In this document: piece after piece, positions 1-5,922 of the stretch | Position numbering within the stretch: the first letter of the stretch is position 1 | Layout: every line of letters begins with the position of its first letter | DNA from: Tychonema litorale BBK16 | GTDB lineage: Bacteria; Cyanobacteriota; Cyanobacteriia; Cyanobacteriales; Microcoleaceae | NCBI RefSeq assembly: GCF_021648855.1 | Contig: NZ_JAKJHX010000003.1 | Span: forward strand, 73,433-83,032 | Direction of reading: 5' to 3' | DNA: 9,600 bases | The notes under the pieces: model-generated | Told to the model about the DNA's origin: nothing | Database searches by the model: none | What the model saw: only the letters and a program-made list of their open reading frames with translations | Program-made: the position numbers and the translations under genes

Positions 1-588
1 CCAGATGGTAAAACAGCGATTTCGGCTTCATTTGATAAAACCTTGAAAATTTGGGACACCGAAACAGGCACCAAACTTAGAACCCTCATCGGTCATACTG
101 ACTGGGTATTCGCAGTCGCGATCGCACCCGACGGTAAAACAGCGATTTCGGCTTCATTTGATAAAACCCTAAAAATCTGGGACACAGACAGTGGCAGGGA
201 ACTGAAAACTCTCATTGGTCATACTCACAGGGTAACAGCAGTAGCGATCGCACCCGACGGCAAAACAGCGATTTCCGCTTCAGGGGATGAAACCCTAAAA
301 ATCTGGGACATAGGCACTGGCAGAGAACTGAAAAGTCTCACCGGTCATACTAACTGCGTAAATGGAGTTGCGGTTACACCCGATGGCAAAACACTGATTT
401 CCGCTTCATACGATAACACACTCAAAGTCTGGGATTTGCTTAGTGGCAAAGAGGTTGCTAGTTTCAGCGGAGATCGTTGGTTCAATTGCTGTGCGATCGC
501 CCCTGATGGAGTGACAGTTGTAGCGGGCGCTGCTCGATCGGGCCGGGTGCATTTCCTGCGATTGGAGGGAGTTAGCGGCGGGGGATAA
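1..588 (+). CDS. WD40 repeat protein, C-terminal part (5' end outside window)
   Basis: The frame is open from base 1, so this is the last 195 residues of a longer protein that ends at TAA 586-588. It shows four WD40 blades of 42 residues each, starting near residues 1, 43, 85 and 127, each with a PDGKT turn, an SAS strand, a TLKIWD or TLKVWD strand end and a GHT element. A fifth, degenerate blade at the C-terminus has a GD in place of GH and no WD. WD40 blades close into beta-propellers that act as protein-interaction scaffolds. In filamentous cyanobacteria such blades often follow a kinase, NACHT or caspase-like domain, but none is visible here. The first two blades are almost identical at DNA level over about 60 bases, suggesting recent blade duplication or conversion. 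Two HIP1 sites (118, 244) sit at the same place in successive blades. The fold is certain; the function is unknown. Confidence 0.93.
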   Translation, partial: PDGKTAISASFDKTLKIWDTETGTKLRTLIGHTDWVFAVAIAPDGKTAISASFDKTLKIWDTDSGRELKTLIGHTHRVTAVAIAPDGKTAISASGDETLKIWDIGTGRELKSLTGHTNCVNGVAVTPDGKTLISASYDNTLKVWDLLSGKEVASFSGDRWFNCCAIAPDGVTVVAGAARSGRVHFLRLEGVSGGG

Positions 589-597
589 TCCAAGAAA

Positions 598-652
598 CCG
601 GGTTTTTGCCCGAATCTGTGGGTTATAGCGAAGTATTTCGGAAAAAACCCGG
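598..652. repeat. Inverted repeat downstream of the WD40 gene
   Basis: CCGGGTTTTT at 598-607 is repeated as AAAAACCCGG at 643-652, a perfect 10-bp inverted repeat with a 35-nt loop. No T-run follows the right arm, so it is a poor intrinsic terminator. It looks like part of a dispersed palindromic repeat family, and its right arm overlaps the next element. Confidence 0.5.
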
Positions 653-798
653 CGGTTGGAAACCGCGTCTACACAAACAATGTCCGCCTCCGCGGACGAA
701 GAGGGTATTCACCAGATGAGAAATCATCGGGCGAAATCTTCAACCCGCGGAGGCGGGTTTTGTTTGTGTAGCCGCGGTTTCAACCGCCGGGGTTTTTG
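642..798. repeat. Long imperfect palindromic element (MITE-like)
   Basis: The left arm runs from about 642 to 696 and the right arm from about 744 to 798. The reverse complement of the right arm matches the left almost throughout: an A-rich/CCC block, GGCGGTTG, AAACCGCG, CTACACAAACAA and CCGCCTCCGCGG. Only scattered mismatches and one indel interrupt it. The loop between the arms is about 47 nt. No transposase is present, and the short reading frames through it are a by-product of the repeat. The right half recurs at 1774-1879, which shows that this is a mobile or dispersed family and not a unique hairpin. As RNA it could form a stem of about 50 bp on either strand. A non-autonomous element is an inference. 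Confidence 0.75.
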
Positions 799-820
799 GG
801 TTTCCACCGCCGGTTTTTTT

Positions 821-1029
821 TGTGGATTGGGGCGATCTCATTTTTTTGTGGATGGGCGATCGCATTTTTGTGGATTGGGGCGATCGCATTTTTGTGGATT
901 GGGGCGATCGCATTTTTGGGTGGATGGGCGATCGCATTTTTTTGTGGATGGGCGATCGCATTTTTGGTTTTTGGGCGATCGCATTTTTGGGTGTATGGGC
1001 GATCGCATTTTTGGTTTTTGGGCGATCGC
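821..1029. repeat. Nine-unit 24-bp tandem array carrying HIP1 sites
   Basis: Each unit is a T-run, a GTGGAT-like stretch and GGGGCGATCGCA or a variant of it. Perfect GCGATCGC octamers start at 856, 880, 904, 928, 952, 975, 999 and 1022, so spacing is 24 bp with two 23-bp steps. A ninth, degenerate copy (GCGATCTC) starts at 832. HIP1 is the over-represented cyanobacterial octamer, but it is normally dispersed, so a regular array is unusual. Because 24 is a multiple of three, several frames stay open and encode 8-residue repeats; I do not regard these as genes. The last unit contributes the stop codon of the PIN toxin gene (1029-1031, minus strand). The half copy at 1774-1879 has one such unit, so the array probably grew by slippage from a single HIP1-bearing tail of that element. 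Confidence 0.93.
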
Positions 1030-1424
1030 TAAACCAGCAATCGCCTATAACCTTCTTGTTCAAAATGATGATCCGTTGTTAATGCTTCCCTGATACCACG
1101 TTGCTGCATTAATACAAAGCTTACAGCATCACATAAAGAATAAGTCTTGTCCGAACGTTTCATTAATAAATTAACAGCTTCTCGATGCAAAGATTCATCC
1201 ACCCACACTACCTCAATGTCTGGGTTATCCAGCAGATCGGATACAAATGTAAGAGTAGATTGACGCGGAAATCATCGAACCAAAGCTAAAGCAACAAACT
1301 CTGCCAGAATGTAATTGTGAGTTAAACAATAACTTGCACTATCCAAAAATTTAACTGCTTGTATGTGCTGTAGTTCACTCTTGTGGACATAGCAGAGTAA
1401 ACCTGATGTATCTAGTAACAACAC
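1029..1424 (-). pseudogene. vapC: VapC-like PIN-domain toxin, interrupted by one in-frame TGA
   Basis: Read from GTG at 1424 to TAG at 1031-1029, this is 131 codons, the usual VapC length. One frame carries the whole PIN domain with a single stop, TGA at 1274-1272 (codon 51). The family's four acidic metal-binding positions are all present: D5 in LLLDTSG, E42 in YILAEF, D99 in SLCDA and D118 in TTDHHF. VapC toxins are Mg-dependent RNases that cut tRNA or rRNA. The GTG follows the antitoxin's TAG with no gap, as expected for translational coupling. The stop lies in a segment usually rich in Arg, and CGA to TGA is a simple transition. The only intact pieces are 50 codons before the stop and 80 after it, so the toxin is probably dead unless the stop is read through or is a sequencing error. 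The rest of the frame is undamaged, so the loss is recent. Confidence 0.85.
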
Positions 1425-1703
1425 CTAGTTAAAATCTCCATCATAAGCGCGAACTAAGTCAGCATCAATGCTGACATTATCTGAACCTGTTGGGTAGCCT
1501 AAATCAATCGATCCAGCATGGCGACGAAACCGCTGACGCGCCACCTCTTTTTCTGCATCAGTTTTTAGTTGAATTAATAAGATGCTTTGTTGTTCAAGTG
1601 CAACAGCAATCCACTCTGTCAGAGATATACCAACACTTTCAGCCTGTTGCTTTAAGGCTACATACAATTCATCTCGAAGTTCTAGTGTTACGACTTGGTT
1701 CAC
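1425..1703 (-). CDS. Ribbon-helix-helix type antitoxin (VapB-like partner of the PIN toxin)
   Basis: Start chosen at GTG 1703-1701, giving 92 aa. An AGGA ribosome site lies 8 nt upstream, and the homologous-looking part begins there (VTLELRDELYVALKQQAE). The longer frame from ATG 1790 starts inside a repeat element and adds a sequence with no domain character. Residues about 4-40 look like a ribbon-helix-helix DNA-binding motif: a beta strand, then two helices around VGISLTEWIAVALEQQ. The acidic, probably flexible C-terminus (SIDADLVRAYDGDFN) is the kind of tail that wraps the toxin. Antitoxins of this type neutralise a PIN RNase and repress their own operon. The TAG stop touches the toxin's GTG. 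The frame is intact although the toxin is broken. The family is assigned by pattern only. Confidence 0.8.
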   Translation of the reverse strand: MNQVVTLELRDELYVALKQQAESVGISLTEWIAVALEQQSILLIQLKTDAEKEVARQRFRRHAGSIDLGYPTGSDNVSIDADLVRAYDGDFN

Positions 1704-1773
1704 TGCGATCGTCCTGTAACTAGGTGTAATGCTAAAATAACATATTTTGATTGAATATTTAGACTGTAAATTG

Positions 1774-1879
1774 TTCAACCCGCGCACCATCCGGGTTTTG
1801 TTTGTATAGACGCGGTTTCAACCGCTGGGGTTTATGGGTTTCAATGGCCGGATTTTTTGTGGATGTGCGATCGCATTTT
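1774..1879. repeat. Half copy of the palindromic element with a single HIP1 tail
   Basis: This segment aligns with 739-866 in the same orientation. It shares TTCAACCCGCG, GGGTTTTGTTTGT, GCGGTTTCAACCGC, GGGGTTT, GGGTTTC, GCCGG with a T-run, GTGGAT and a GCGATCGCATTTT end. The left arm of the palindrome is missing, and the tail has one HIP1 unit where the first copy has nine. The two copies flank the antitoxin/PIN toxin operon as direct repeats. The antitoxin leader (about 1704-1773) is AT-rich and lies between this copy and the gene. Confidence 0.8.
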
Positions 1880-1892
1880 CACCATTAATTAT

Positions 1893-2165
1893 TCAAACTA
1901 AATCTGACACTCTCAGCCGCCCTTCCATAGGTTCATACTCATCCTCCAAAAGCCAATACTGTGCTTCATCATAACTCTGACTAGAAAAGACAACTTTATA
2001 ACACTCAGCCGGATCGTAGATGCGACAATTCCCCTCAGCGTCACTGAGTAACAAAAGCAGATAAGGAGGTGAAAGATTTGGATCGATCCATACCTCTGTA
2101 AACTCCCAGTTATTCTTGACTAAATCTGCTTCGAGGGGTAGCGTGGTATCGGTTTTCAGCATCAA
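1893..2165 (-). CDS. Hypothetical protein, 90 aa, intact member of a local duplicate pair
   Basis: I do not recognise this family. The protein is acidic and compact, with an aromatic-rich core: NNWEFTEVWIDP, then a hydrophobic strand YLLLLLSD, EGNCRIYDP, and a C-terminal SYDEAQYWLLEDEYEPMEGR. No signal peptide or membrane segment is evident. The start at ATG 2165 is supported by GGGGAG about 10 nt upstream; a second ATG follows immediately. A second, broken copy lies at 2595-2838, in the same orientation and clearly homologous over almost the whole gene. It sits downstream of the DUF2281-like gene (92 nt gap) and may be co-transcribed from the promoter at 2523-2551. Its place among TA genes makes a TA-related or immunity role conceivable, but nothing in the sequence proves it. 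Confidence 0.7.
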   Translation of the reverse strand: MMLKTDTTLPLEADLVKNNWEFTEVWIDPNLSPPYLLLLLSDAEGNCRIYDPAECYKVVFSSQSYDEAQYWLLEDEYEPMEGRLRVSDLV

Positions 2166-2241
2166 CTTTTATCTCCCCATAATAAAGTGAAAGATGGCTA
2201 CCATCCGGGTCAAGAGTGATTTGGCGATTAATTCCACTCAT
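2110..2241 (-). CDS. Possible small ORF, 43 aa, between two minus-strand genes
   Basis: ATG 2241-2239 to TAA 2112-2110 encodes MSGINRQITLDPDGSHLSLY and a further 23 residues. It begins 16 nt after the stop of the DUF2281-like gene and overlaps the start of the 90-aa gene by about 55 nt in another frame. Its first 25 residues look protein-like (ITLDPDGSHLSLYYGE), while its C-terminal part is out-of-frame reading of the next gene. It could be the remnant of a longer protein cut off by the arrival of the 90-aa gene, or chance. No clear ribosome site is visible. Confidence 0.2.
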   Translation of the reverse strand: MSGINRQITLDPDGSHLSLYYGEIKVDAENRYHATPRSRFSQE

Positions 2242-2257
2242 CAATTAATTACTAAGA

Positions 2258-2482
2258 TTAAGGGACATTTACTCCCATGTTTTTAATTGATTCATCGGCC
2301 AGTTCATCTAAAATTATTTCAAACTCGCGATCGCTGATTTCTGCCTCAGAATCACTTACTCTTGATAACAGACCTGGCGCTGACTTCCAAGTTAGGAAAT
2401 CAACAAAATTAAGAACAACTTCTAGCTGCGGTTTAGCTAAATAACGCAACTTATCTACAATGCTTTCAATTACAGCTTCCAT
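2258..2482 (-). CDS. Small DUF2281-like protein, probable antitoxin-type
   Basis: ATG 2482-2480 to TAA 2260-2258 gives 74 aa. Residues 1-32 (MEAVIESIVDKLRYLAKPQL, then EVVLNFVDFLTWK) resemble the helical pattern of DUF2281 proteins, small partners often encoded beside PIN-type toxins. The C-terminal half is acidic (SDSEAEISDREFEIILDELA). A longer frame reaches back to TTG 2551, but that TTG is the first triplet of a TTGACA promoter box, so the extra 23 residues are not expected to be translated. The ribosome site before ATG 2482 is weak. No intact toxin follows, only a doubtful 43-aa ORF and the 90-aa gene, so it may be a solitary antitoxin. The family match is by pattern and is moderate. Confidence 0.6.
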   Translation of the reverse strand: MEAVIESIVDKLRYLAKPQLEVVLNFVDFLTWKSAPGLLSRVSDSEAEISDREFEIILDELADESIKNMGVNVP

Positions 2483-2522
2483 ACGTTTATAGCTGAGCTT
2501 TAATTGCGATAAACTTGATATA

Positions 2523-2551
2523 ATCATAGCAGAAATATTCAATTTTGTCAA
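2523..2551 (-). promoter_or_regulatory. Sigma70-type promoter of the DUF2281-like gene
   Basis: On the minus strand a perfect TTGACA (2551-2546) is followed by a 17-nt spacer and TATGAT (2528-2523), one base from consensus. Transcription would begin near 2515, about 30 nt before ATG 2482. This placement decides the start codon of the downstream gene. Confidence 0.7.
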
Positions 2552-2594
2552 AATTAACCGACTTTAACAATGAAACGATGGTTGAGACCCCCCA

Positions 2595-2838
2595 TCAAAC
2601 TAACTCTGACATTCTCAGCCGCCCTTCCATAGGTTCATACTCATCCTCTAAAAGCCAATACTGTGCCTCATCATAACTCTGACTAGAAAACACAACTTTA
2701 TAACCCTCAGCCGGATCGATCGTATATCCGACAATTTCCCTCAGCATCACTGAGTAACAAAAGCAGATAAGGAGGTGAAAGATTTGGATCGATCCATACC
2801 TCTGTAAACTCCCAGTTATTCTTGACTAAATCGGCTTA
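2595..2838 (-). pseudogene. Broken second copy of the 90-aa hypothetical gene
   Basis: This is a near-identical copy of 1893-2140 in the same orientation. Homology begins at the stop codon (TCA 2595-2597) and ends near 2837, so the first dozen residues and the start codon are missing. A TAA stands in the position of a Glu codon (2838-2836). Inside, GATCGATC at 2714-2721 replaces a single GATC. This 4-bp duplication shifts the frame after CRIYD and gives an early stop. Before and after the shift the residues match the intact copy, for example NNWEFTEVWIDPNLSPPYLL and SYDEAQYWLLEDEYEPMEGR. The copy cannot make the protein. The two copies are about 700 bp apart with one gene and its promoter between them, and could recombine to delete it. 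Confidence 0.88.
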
Positions 2839-2875
2839 GAAACAACTTTTCAGACGAAAGATACATAATTTCTGA

Positions 2876-2881
2876 TATACT
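2876..2881 (+). promoter_or_regulatory. Possible -10 box of the cupin gene
   Basis: TATACT preceded by TG-A lies about 60 nt before ATG 2941 in an AT-rich stretch. No convincing -35 box is seen at 17 nt. A small hairpin (GTTGG 2911-2915, CCAAC 2921-2925) would fall in the leader. Confidence 0.3.
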
Positions 2882-2940
2882 CTCAACTACCAATATTCAC
2901 AGCAGATACCGTTGGCGACACCAACAGCAGGGCGAAAACA

Positions 2941-3318
2941 ATGGAAACAGTCGAAACGATGGAAACAGTAGACACTAACACACAAACCCGCTACTGGGGT
3001 AGTGTTACAGTCATAGATGCAGGCGATCGTTATAAAATCAATCGTATAGAACTTAAGCCAGGCCACCACATCAGCACCCAAATGCACTATCACCGCAGCG
3101 AACATTGGGTTGTTGTCTCCGGTACAGCGAAAGTTATCTGCCATGACAAAGAAACTATTTTGATGCAAAAACAGTCAACCTATGTTCCCATGAATACCCC
3201 TCACCGTGTGGAAAACCCAGGTGTCATTCCCTTGGTAATGATTGAAATTCAAAATGGTGAATACCTCGGTGACGATGACATCATCCGCTTTCCCCAAGAT
3301 ACTCATGAAGAAGATTAA
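2941..3318 (+). CDS. Stand-alone cupin, mannose-6-phosphate isomerase type II C-terminal type
   Basis: A protein of 125 aa starting at ATG 2941, with AGGG 8 nt upstream. It matches the C-terminal isomerase cupin of bifunctional PMI/GDP-mannose pyrophosphorylase enzymes (AlgA/ManC type): RYWGSVTVIDAGDRYKINRI, then GHHISTQMHYHRSEHWVVVSG. Cupin motif 1 supplies H49, H51 and E54, and motif 2 (YVPMNTPHRVEN) supplies H88, so a metal site is complete. PMI interconverts fructose-6-P and mannose-6-P, feeding GDP-mannose for polysaccharide. The nucleotidyltransferase half is absent; short stand-alone versions are common in cyanobacteria, and whether they are active isomerases or sugar-binding relatives is not settled by sequence. 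An 18-bp near-direct repeat at the start codes for METVET/METVDT, so ATG 2959 is an alternative start. It is the only complete plus-strand gene here and ends in a strong terminator. Confidence 0.88.
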   Translation: METVETMETVDTNTQTRYWGSVTVIDAGDRYKINRIELKPGHHISTQMHYHRSEHWVVVSGTAKVICHDKETILMQKQSTYVPMNTPHRVENPGVIPLVMIEIQNGEYLGDDDIIRFPQDTHEED

Positions 3319-3337
3319 TTCTTAACGATTAAAAGTA

Positions 3338-3370
3338 TAGGGGCAGTTTCTGGACTGCCCCTACATTTTT
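3338..3370 (+). terminator. Intrinsic terminator after the cupin gene
   Basis: A perfect 10-bp stem, TAGGGGCAGT (3338-3347) with ACTGCCCCTA (3354-3363), a 6-nt loop and a T-run at 3366-3370, 20 nt after the stop codon. It lies between convergent genes. On the minus strand the trailing T-run is shorter, so termination of the pentapeptide gene here would be weaker. Confidence 0.88.
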
Positions 3371-3420
3371 ATATTAAAGTTGTTAAACACAAACATCTGA
3401 TATCACAACAGGCGATCGAC

Positions 3421-4080
3421 CTAGGGCAGTGCAGCATTCTTCAACTCAACATTCGCCATATTTGCATTGAATAGATTAGCACCAGTCAAGTCCGAACCCA
3501 CCAAATTAGCACCACTCAAATTAGCACCACTCAAATTTGCATCGCGCAGGTTGACTCCCAGCATATCCATTCCCACCAAACTCCCACCTCTGAGAGTGAC
3601 ATTCGCTAGATTCAACAATGACTGACGGACATTTTTGAGGTTTGCACCAGTCAAATTAGCACTTTCCAAATTAGCTCCGATTAGATTCGAGTTGCTGAGG
3701 TTGGCATTTTTCAAATTCGCAATTACCAAACCTGCCAAATTCAAATTAGCACGGCTCAAGTCAGCCTGCTCCAAGTTCGCACCGTGCATCCTAGCAGCGA
3801 TTAAGCTGGCACCTGGTAGTTTTGCATTGCTGAGGTTGGCTTTATTTAACTTGGCTTCATTGAGATTAGTACCGCTCAAATTCGCCCCGCTCAGATTTGC
3901 CCCGCTCAAGTCTGCGCCGCTGAGATCCCTACCAGAAAGTTGCGATCCTGTCAAGTCGCATGCGGAACAACTTTTTGTTTCTAGTAGCTGCTTGACATCT
4001 TCTGGATTTTCGGCTTTCACTGGGGAGGTAAAACCGATCGCAAATAGTAACGCTGTAGCTGCCAAAATCTCAAATTTCAT
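3421..4080 (-). CDS. Exported pentapeptide-repeat protein
   Basis: Start chosen at ATG 4080, giving 219 aa, because GGGAG lies about 7 nt upstream and the product then opens with a clean signal peptide (MKFEILAATALLFAIGFTSP, then VKA before EN; predicted cut after A23). The frame extends to ATG 4149, but those 23 residues would bury the signal. The mature protein begins with a short helix and a C38-S-A-C41 pair. From about residue 42 to 217 it consists of A(D/N)LXX pentapeptides, interrupted by a less regular part at about 150-180. Such repeats fold into a right-handed quadrilateral beta-helix. The signal points to thylakoid lumen or periplasm. This layout (signal, short head with CxxC, repeats) is frequent in cyanobacteria, and the biochemical role is unknown. 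It lies 158 nt downstream of the solute-binding protein gene, with a likely terminator between them. Confidence 0.9.
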   Translation of the reverse strand: MKFEILAATALLFAIGFTSPVKAENPEDVKQLLETKSCSACDLTGSQLSGRDLSGADLSGANLSGANLSGTNLNEAKLNKANLSNAKLPGASLIAARMHGANLEQADLSRANLNLAGLVIANLKNANLSNSNLIGANLESANLTGANLKNVRQSLLNLANVTLRGGSLVGMDMLGVNLRDANLSGANLSGANLVGSDLTGANLFNANMANVELKNAALP

Positions 4081-4188
4081 ATAACCACTCCCGCCAAATC
4101 TCTTACTACTAATATAAGTGACTTTTTGAGAAATTTGAGCGATCGACATCTTTCATACCGTGTGACAATAATCACTGTGTTTTGTACC

Positions 4189-4250
4189 AAAAAATGCAAT
4201 GATTGCGTATGTTGCAAAGTTTCAAATCTTGTAAAGAATCATTGCTTTTT
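4189..4250 (-). terminator. Likely terminator of the solute-binding protein gene
   Basis: On the minus strand a 9-bp stem, GCAATGATT (4245-4237) with AATCATTGC (4204-4196), is followed by A and six T (4194-4189). The loop is long (32 nt). The upstream arm overlaps the gene's TGA stop (4241-4239). The other strand also has a T-run (4246-4250), so it could work in both directions. Confidence 0.5.
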
Positions 4251-5897
4251 CAGGAACCAGAAGGGAAAAGCTTGCGTCGGTTCCAAGCTCACACCAGTGA
4301 CATTTTTTTGAGCAAAGGTATAATCTTTATCCTGCCAAAGAGGGATGAAAGGTACATCTCTACCTAGTATTTCTTGAAGTTCAGCAAAAATAGCCTTACG
4401 GATTTCGGGGTTTGGTTCCTTTCGCTGTTGGGCTATCAGTGAATTTACCCGATCGCTATAATAAAACGAACCCTGACCCTGACTAGCACCCTTTTCGCAG
4501 CCCCCAGCGGCCGAGCCCGTTGCACAATCCAAAAACGGCTGTATATAATTATCAGCATCGAAAAAGTCGGCGTACCAATCTACTAACACCGTAGGATAAA
4601 TCCCCTTCTCGATATTTTGAAACAAAGTGGGAGCTTCCACACTATTAACTTCTACCTGCATTATCCCATCCATTTTGAGTTTAGCAAGAGCCTTGATGGT
4701 ACTCGCCACTAAACTTCTTTTTGTGGAACCCGAAGGATGCCAGATTTGCAGCACTAAAGGATTTGCCGTTGAGTATCCCGCTTTAGTCAATAGTTCCTTA
4801 GCTTTTGCCATGTTTGCATCGCCGTACAGTTCCTTAAAAACGGGCTTGTGAACGTCAAAGGTTGTGGGAATCAGACTGTACAGTGGTTGTGCTTGTCCAC
4901 GCAATACGCGATCGTTGATCAGTGGTCGATCGATCATAGCTGCGATCGCCTGTCTCACATCTATATTATCCAGCGGTTTAGACTTGATATTCAGCGTCAT
5001 ATAACTGACGGTACTACTCTCAGCCGCAAATTCCTGCCATTTACCCTTTTTTGCTCCCTCATCCAAGCTGCGAACTTGGTCAGCATCCAGAGACAAATAA
5101 GCAACATCAACCGCACCAGTCCGAAAAGTATTAAACAAATTAGCCGAACTAGAAAGCAGCAACAAATCTATGCCCTTATTAACAGGTTTTTCACCCCAGT
5201 ATTTATCAAATACCTCAAAGTTGAGAGAATTAGTACCATATTTTGCCAATTTGTAGCGTCCAGTTCCCACAAAAGTATCTGGTTTAAATTTGCCATCCCC
5301 AATTTCATAAGCCTTCGGAGAAATTGCACAAGTACCAGCAAACGTTAGTAGAGCAGAAAAAGCAGCAAAAGGTTTTTTTAATTTAAAAGTTAACTCATAT
5401 TCGCCCGTCGCTTTCACAGATTCTACTGCATCGCCTAATAGAAAAGCAGGACGACCACCATTTTTGATAAACCGCTGCAACGAAAACTCCATGGCCGCGG
5501 CATTGAAGGGTGTATCATCGTGAAAAACAACGCCCTGACGCAAAGGGATTACATAGGTTAATCCATCAGGGCTGATTTTCGGCATTGCTGTCGCTAAATC
5601 AGGGATTAACTTTGTCGTCCCCGACTCATAGGTGTAGAGAGTATCACCCAAATTGTGCAACAATTGTCCTGAGATAACTTCGTAAGCGTCCGCAGGGTCG
5701 ATCGTCCGCAGTTTCAAGGTTGTGCCAATGGTAATGCGATCGTTCTGAGCATTGTCAGTCGCAGAATTGGCTGATTGATTTGTCCGCTGTCCGCAACTTG
5801 CCGTTAAAAAGCAGCAAAGACTGAACAGTGCTAGAACTTTAATTACTGAAGATTTTATAGATATTTTAGCTAGTAGGCGATCGATTCCCATTGTCAT
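4239..5897 (-). CDS. ABC transporter substrate-binding lipoprotein, family 5 (peptide/opine/nickel type)
   Basis: About 552 aa from ATG 5897. The N-terminus is a lipoprotein signal: basic residues, a hydrophobic stretch VLALFSLCCFLTAS, then Cys (residue 35) followed by a Ser/Asn/Gln-rich linker. The lipobox TASC has Thr at -3, so it is slightly atypical. The mature part is a full SBP_bac_5 domain: TIGTTLKLRTIDPADAYEVI, ending of lobe I with LSPDGLTYV-like PKISPDGLTYVIPLRQGVVF, a VGTGRYKLAKYG segment, DVRQAIAAMIDR, and a C-terminal RDVPFIPLWQ. Such proteins capture peptides or similar solutes in the periplasm for an ABC importer. No permease or ATPase gene adjoins it, so partners must be elsewhere. 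The start is uncertain: no good ribosome site precedes ATG 5897 or 5891, while AAGG lies 8 nt before TTG 5933. The frame also extends to 5990. The ligand cannot be told from sequence. Confidence 0.9.
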   Translation of the reverse strand: MTMGIDRLLAKISIKSSVIKVLALFSLCCFLTASCGQRTNQSANSATDNAQNDRITIGTTLKLRTIDPADAYEVISGQLLHNLGDTLYTYESGTTKLIPDLATAMPKISPDGLTYVIPLRQGVVFHDDTPFNAAAMEFSLQRFIKNGGRPAFLLGDAVESVKATGEYELTFKLKKPFAAFSALLTFAGTCAISPKAYEIGDGKFKPDTFVGTGRYKLAKYGTNSLNFEVFDKYWGEKPVNKGIDLLLLSSSANLFNTFRTGAVDVAYLSLDADQVRSLDEGAKKGKWQEFAAESSTVSYMTLNIKSKPLDNIDVRQAIAAMIDRPLINDRVLRGQAQPLYSLIPTTFDVHKPVFKELYGDANMAKAKELLTKAGYSTANPLVLQIWHPSGSTKRSLVASTIKALAKLKMDGIMQVEVNSVEAPTLFQNIEKGIYPTVLVDWYADFFDADNYIQPFLDCATGSAAGGCEKGASQGQGSFYYSDRVNSLIAQQRKEPNPEIRKAIFAELQEILGRDVPFIPLWQDKDYTFAQKNVTGVSLEPTQAFPFWFLKKQ

Positions 5898-5922
5898 TTT
5901 ACGAAATAAGTCAAAATAGGGA

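Noticed and set aside
821..1029. CRISPR array
   Set aside because: The units are contiguous 24-bp repeats without unique spacers, and no cas genes are near.
656..1093. Open frames of 78-145 codons on both strands across the repeat zone (GRSHF-type and KMRSP-type 8-residue repeats)
   Set aside because: The 24-bp period is a multiple of three and the unit lacks stops in several frames, so all these frames stay open together. None has a ribosome site or domain character.
1421..1727. 11-bp inverted repeat, ACACCTAGTTA at 1421-1431 and its complement at 1717-1727, bounding the antitoxin gene
   Set aside because: Matches of this length occur by chance several times in a 9.6-kb window, and no recombinase is present. 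It could still be a shared operator, but the support is too weak.
1704..1790. Antitoxin start at ATG 1790 (121 aa)
   Set aside because: The ATG lies in the repeat copy and the extra 29 residues lack domain character; GTG 1703 has an AGGA site 8 nt upstream.
3635..4084. 149-codon plus-strand frame opposite the pentapeptide gene
   Set aside because: It is the antisense shadow of the regular pentapeptide codons; the minus frame has a signal peptide, ribosome site and family repeats.
4848..5348. 166-codon plus-strand frame opposite the solute-binding protein gene
   Set aside because: It lies wholly inside the well-supported minus-strand gene and has no recognisable features.
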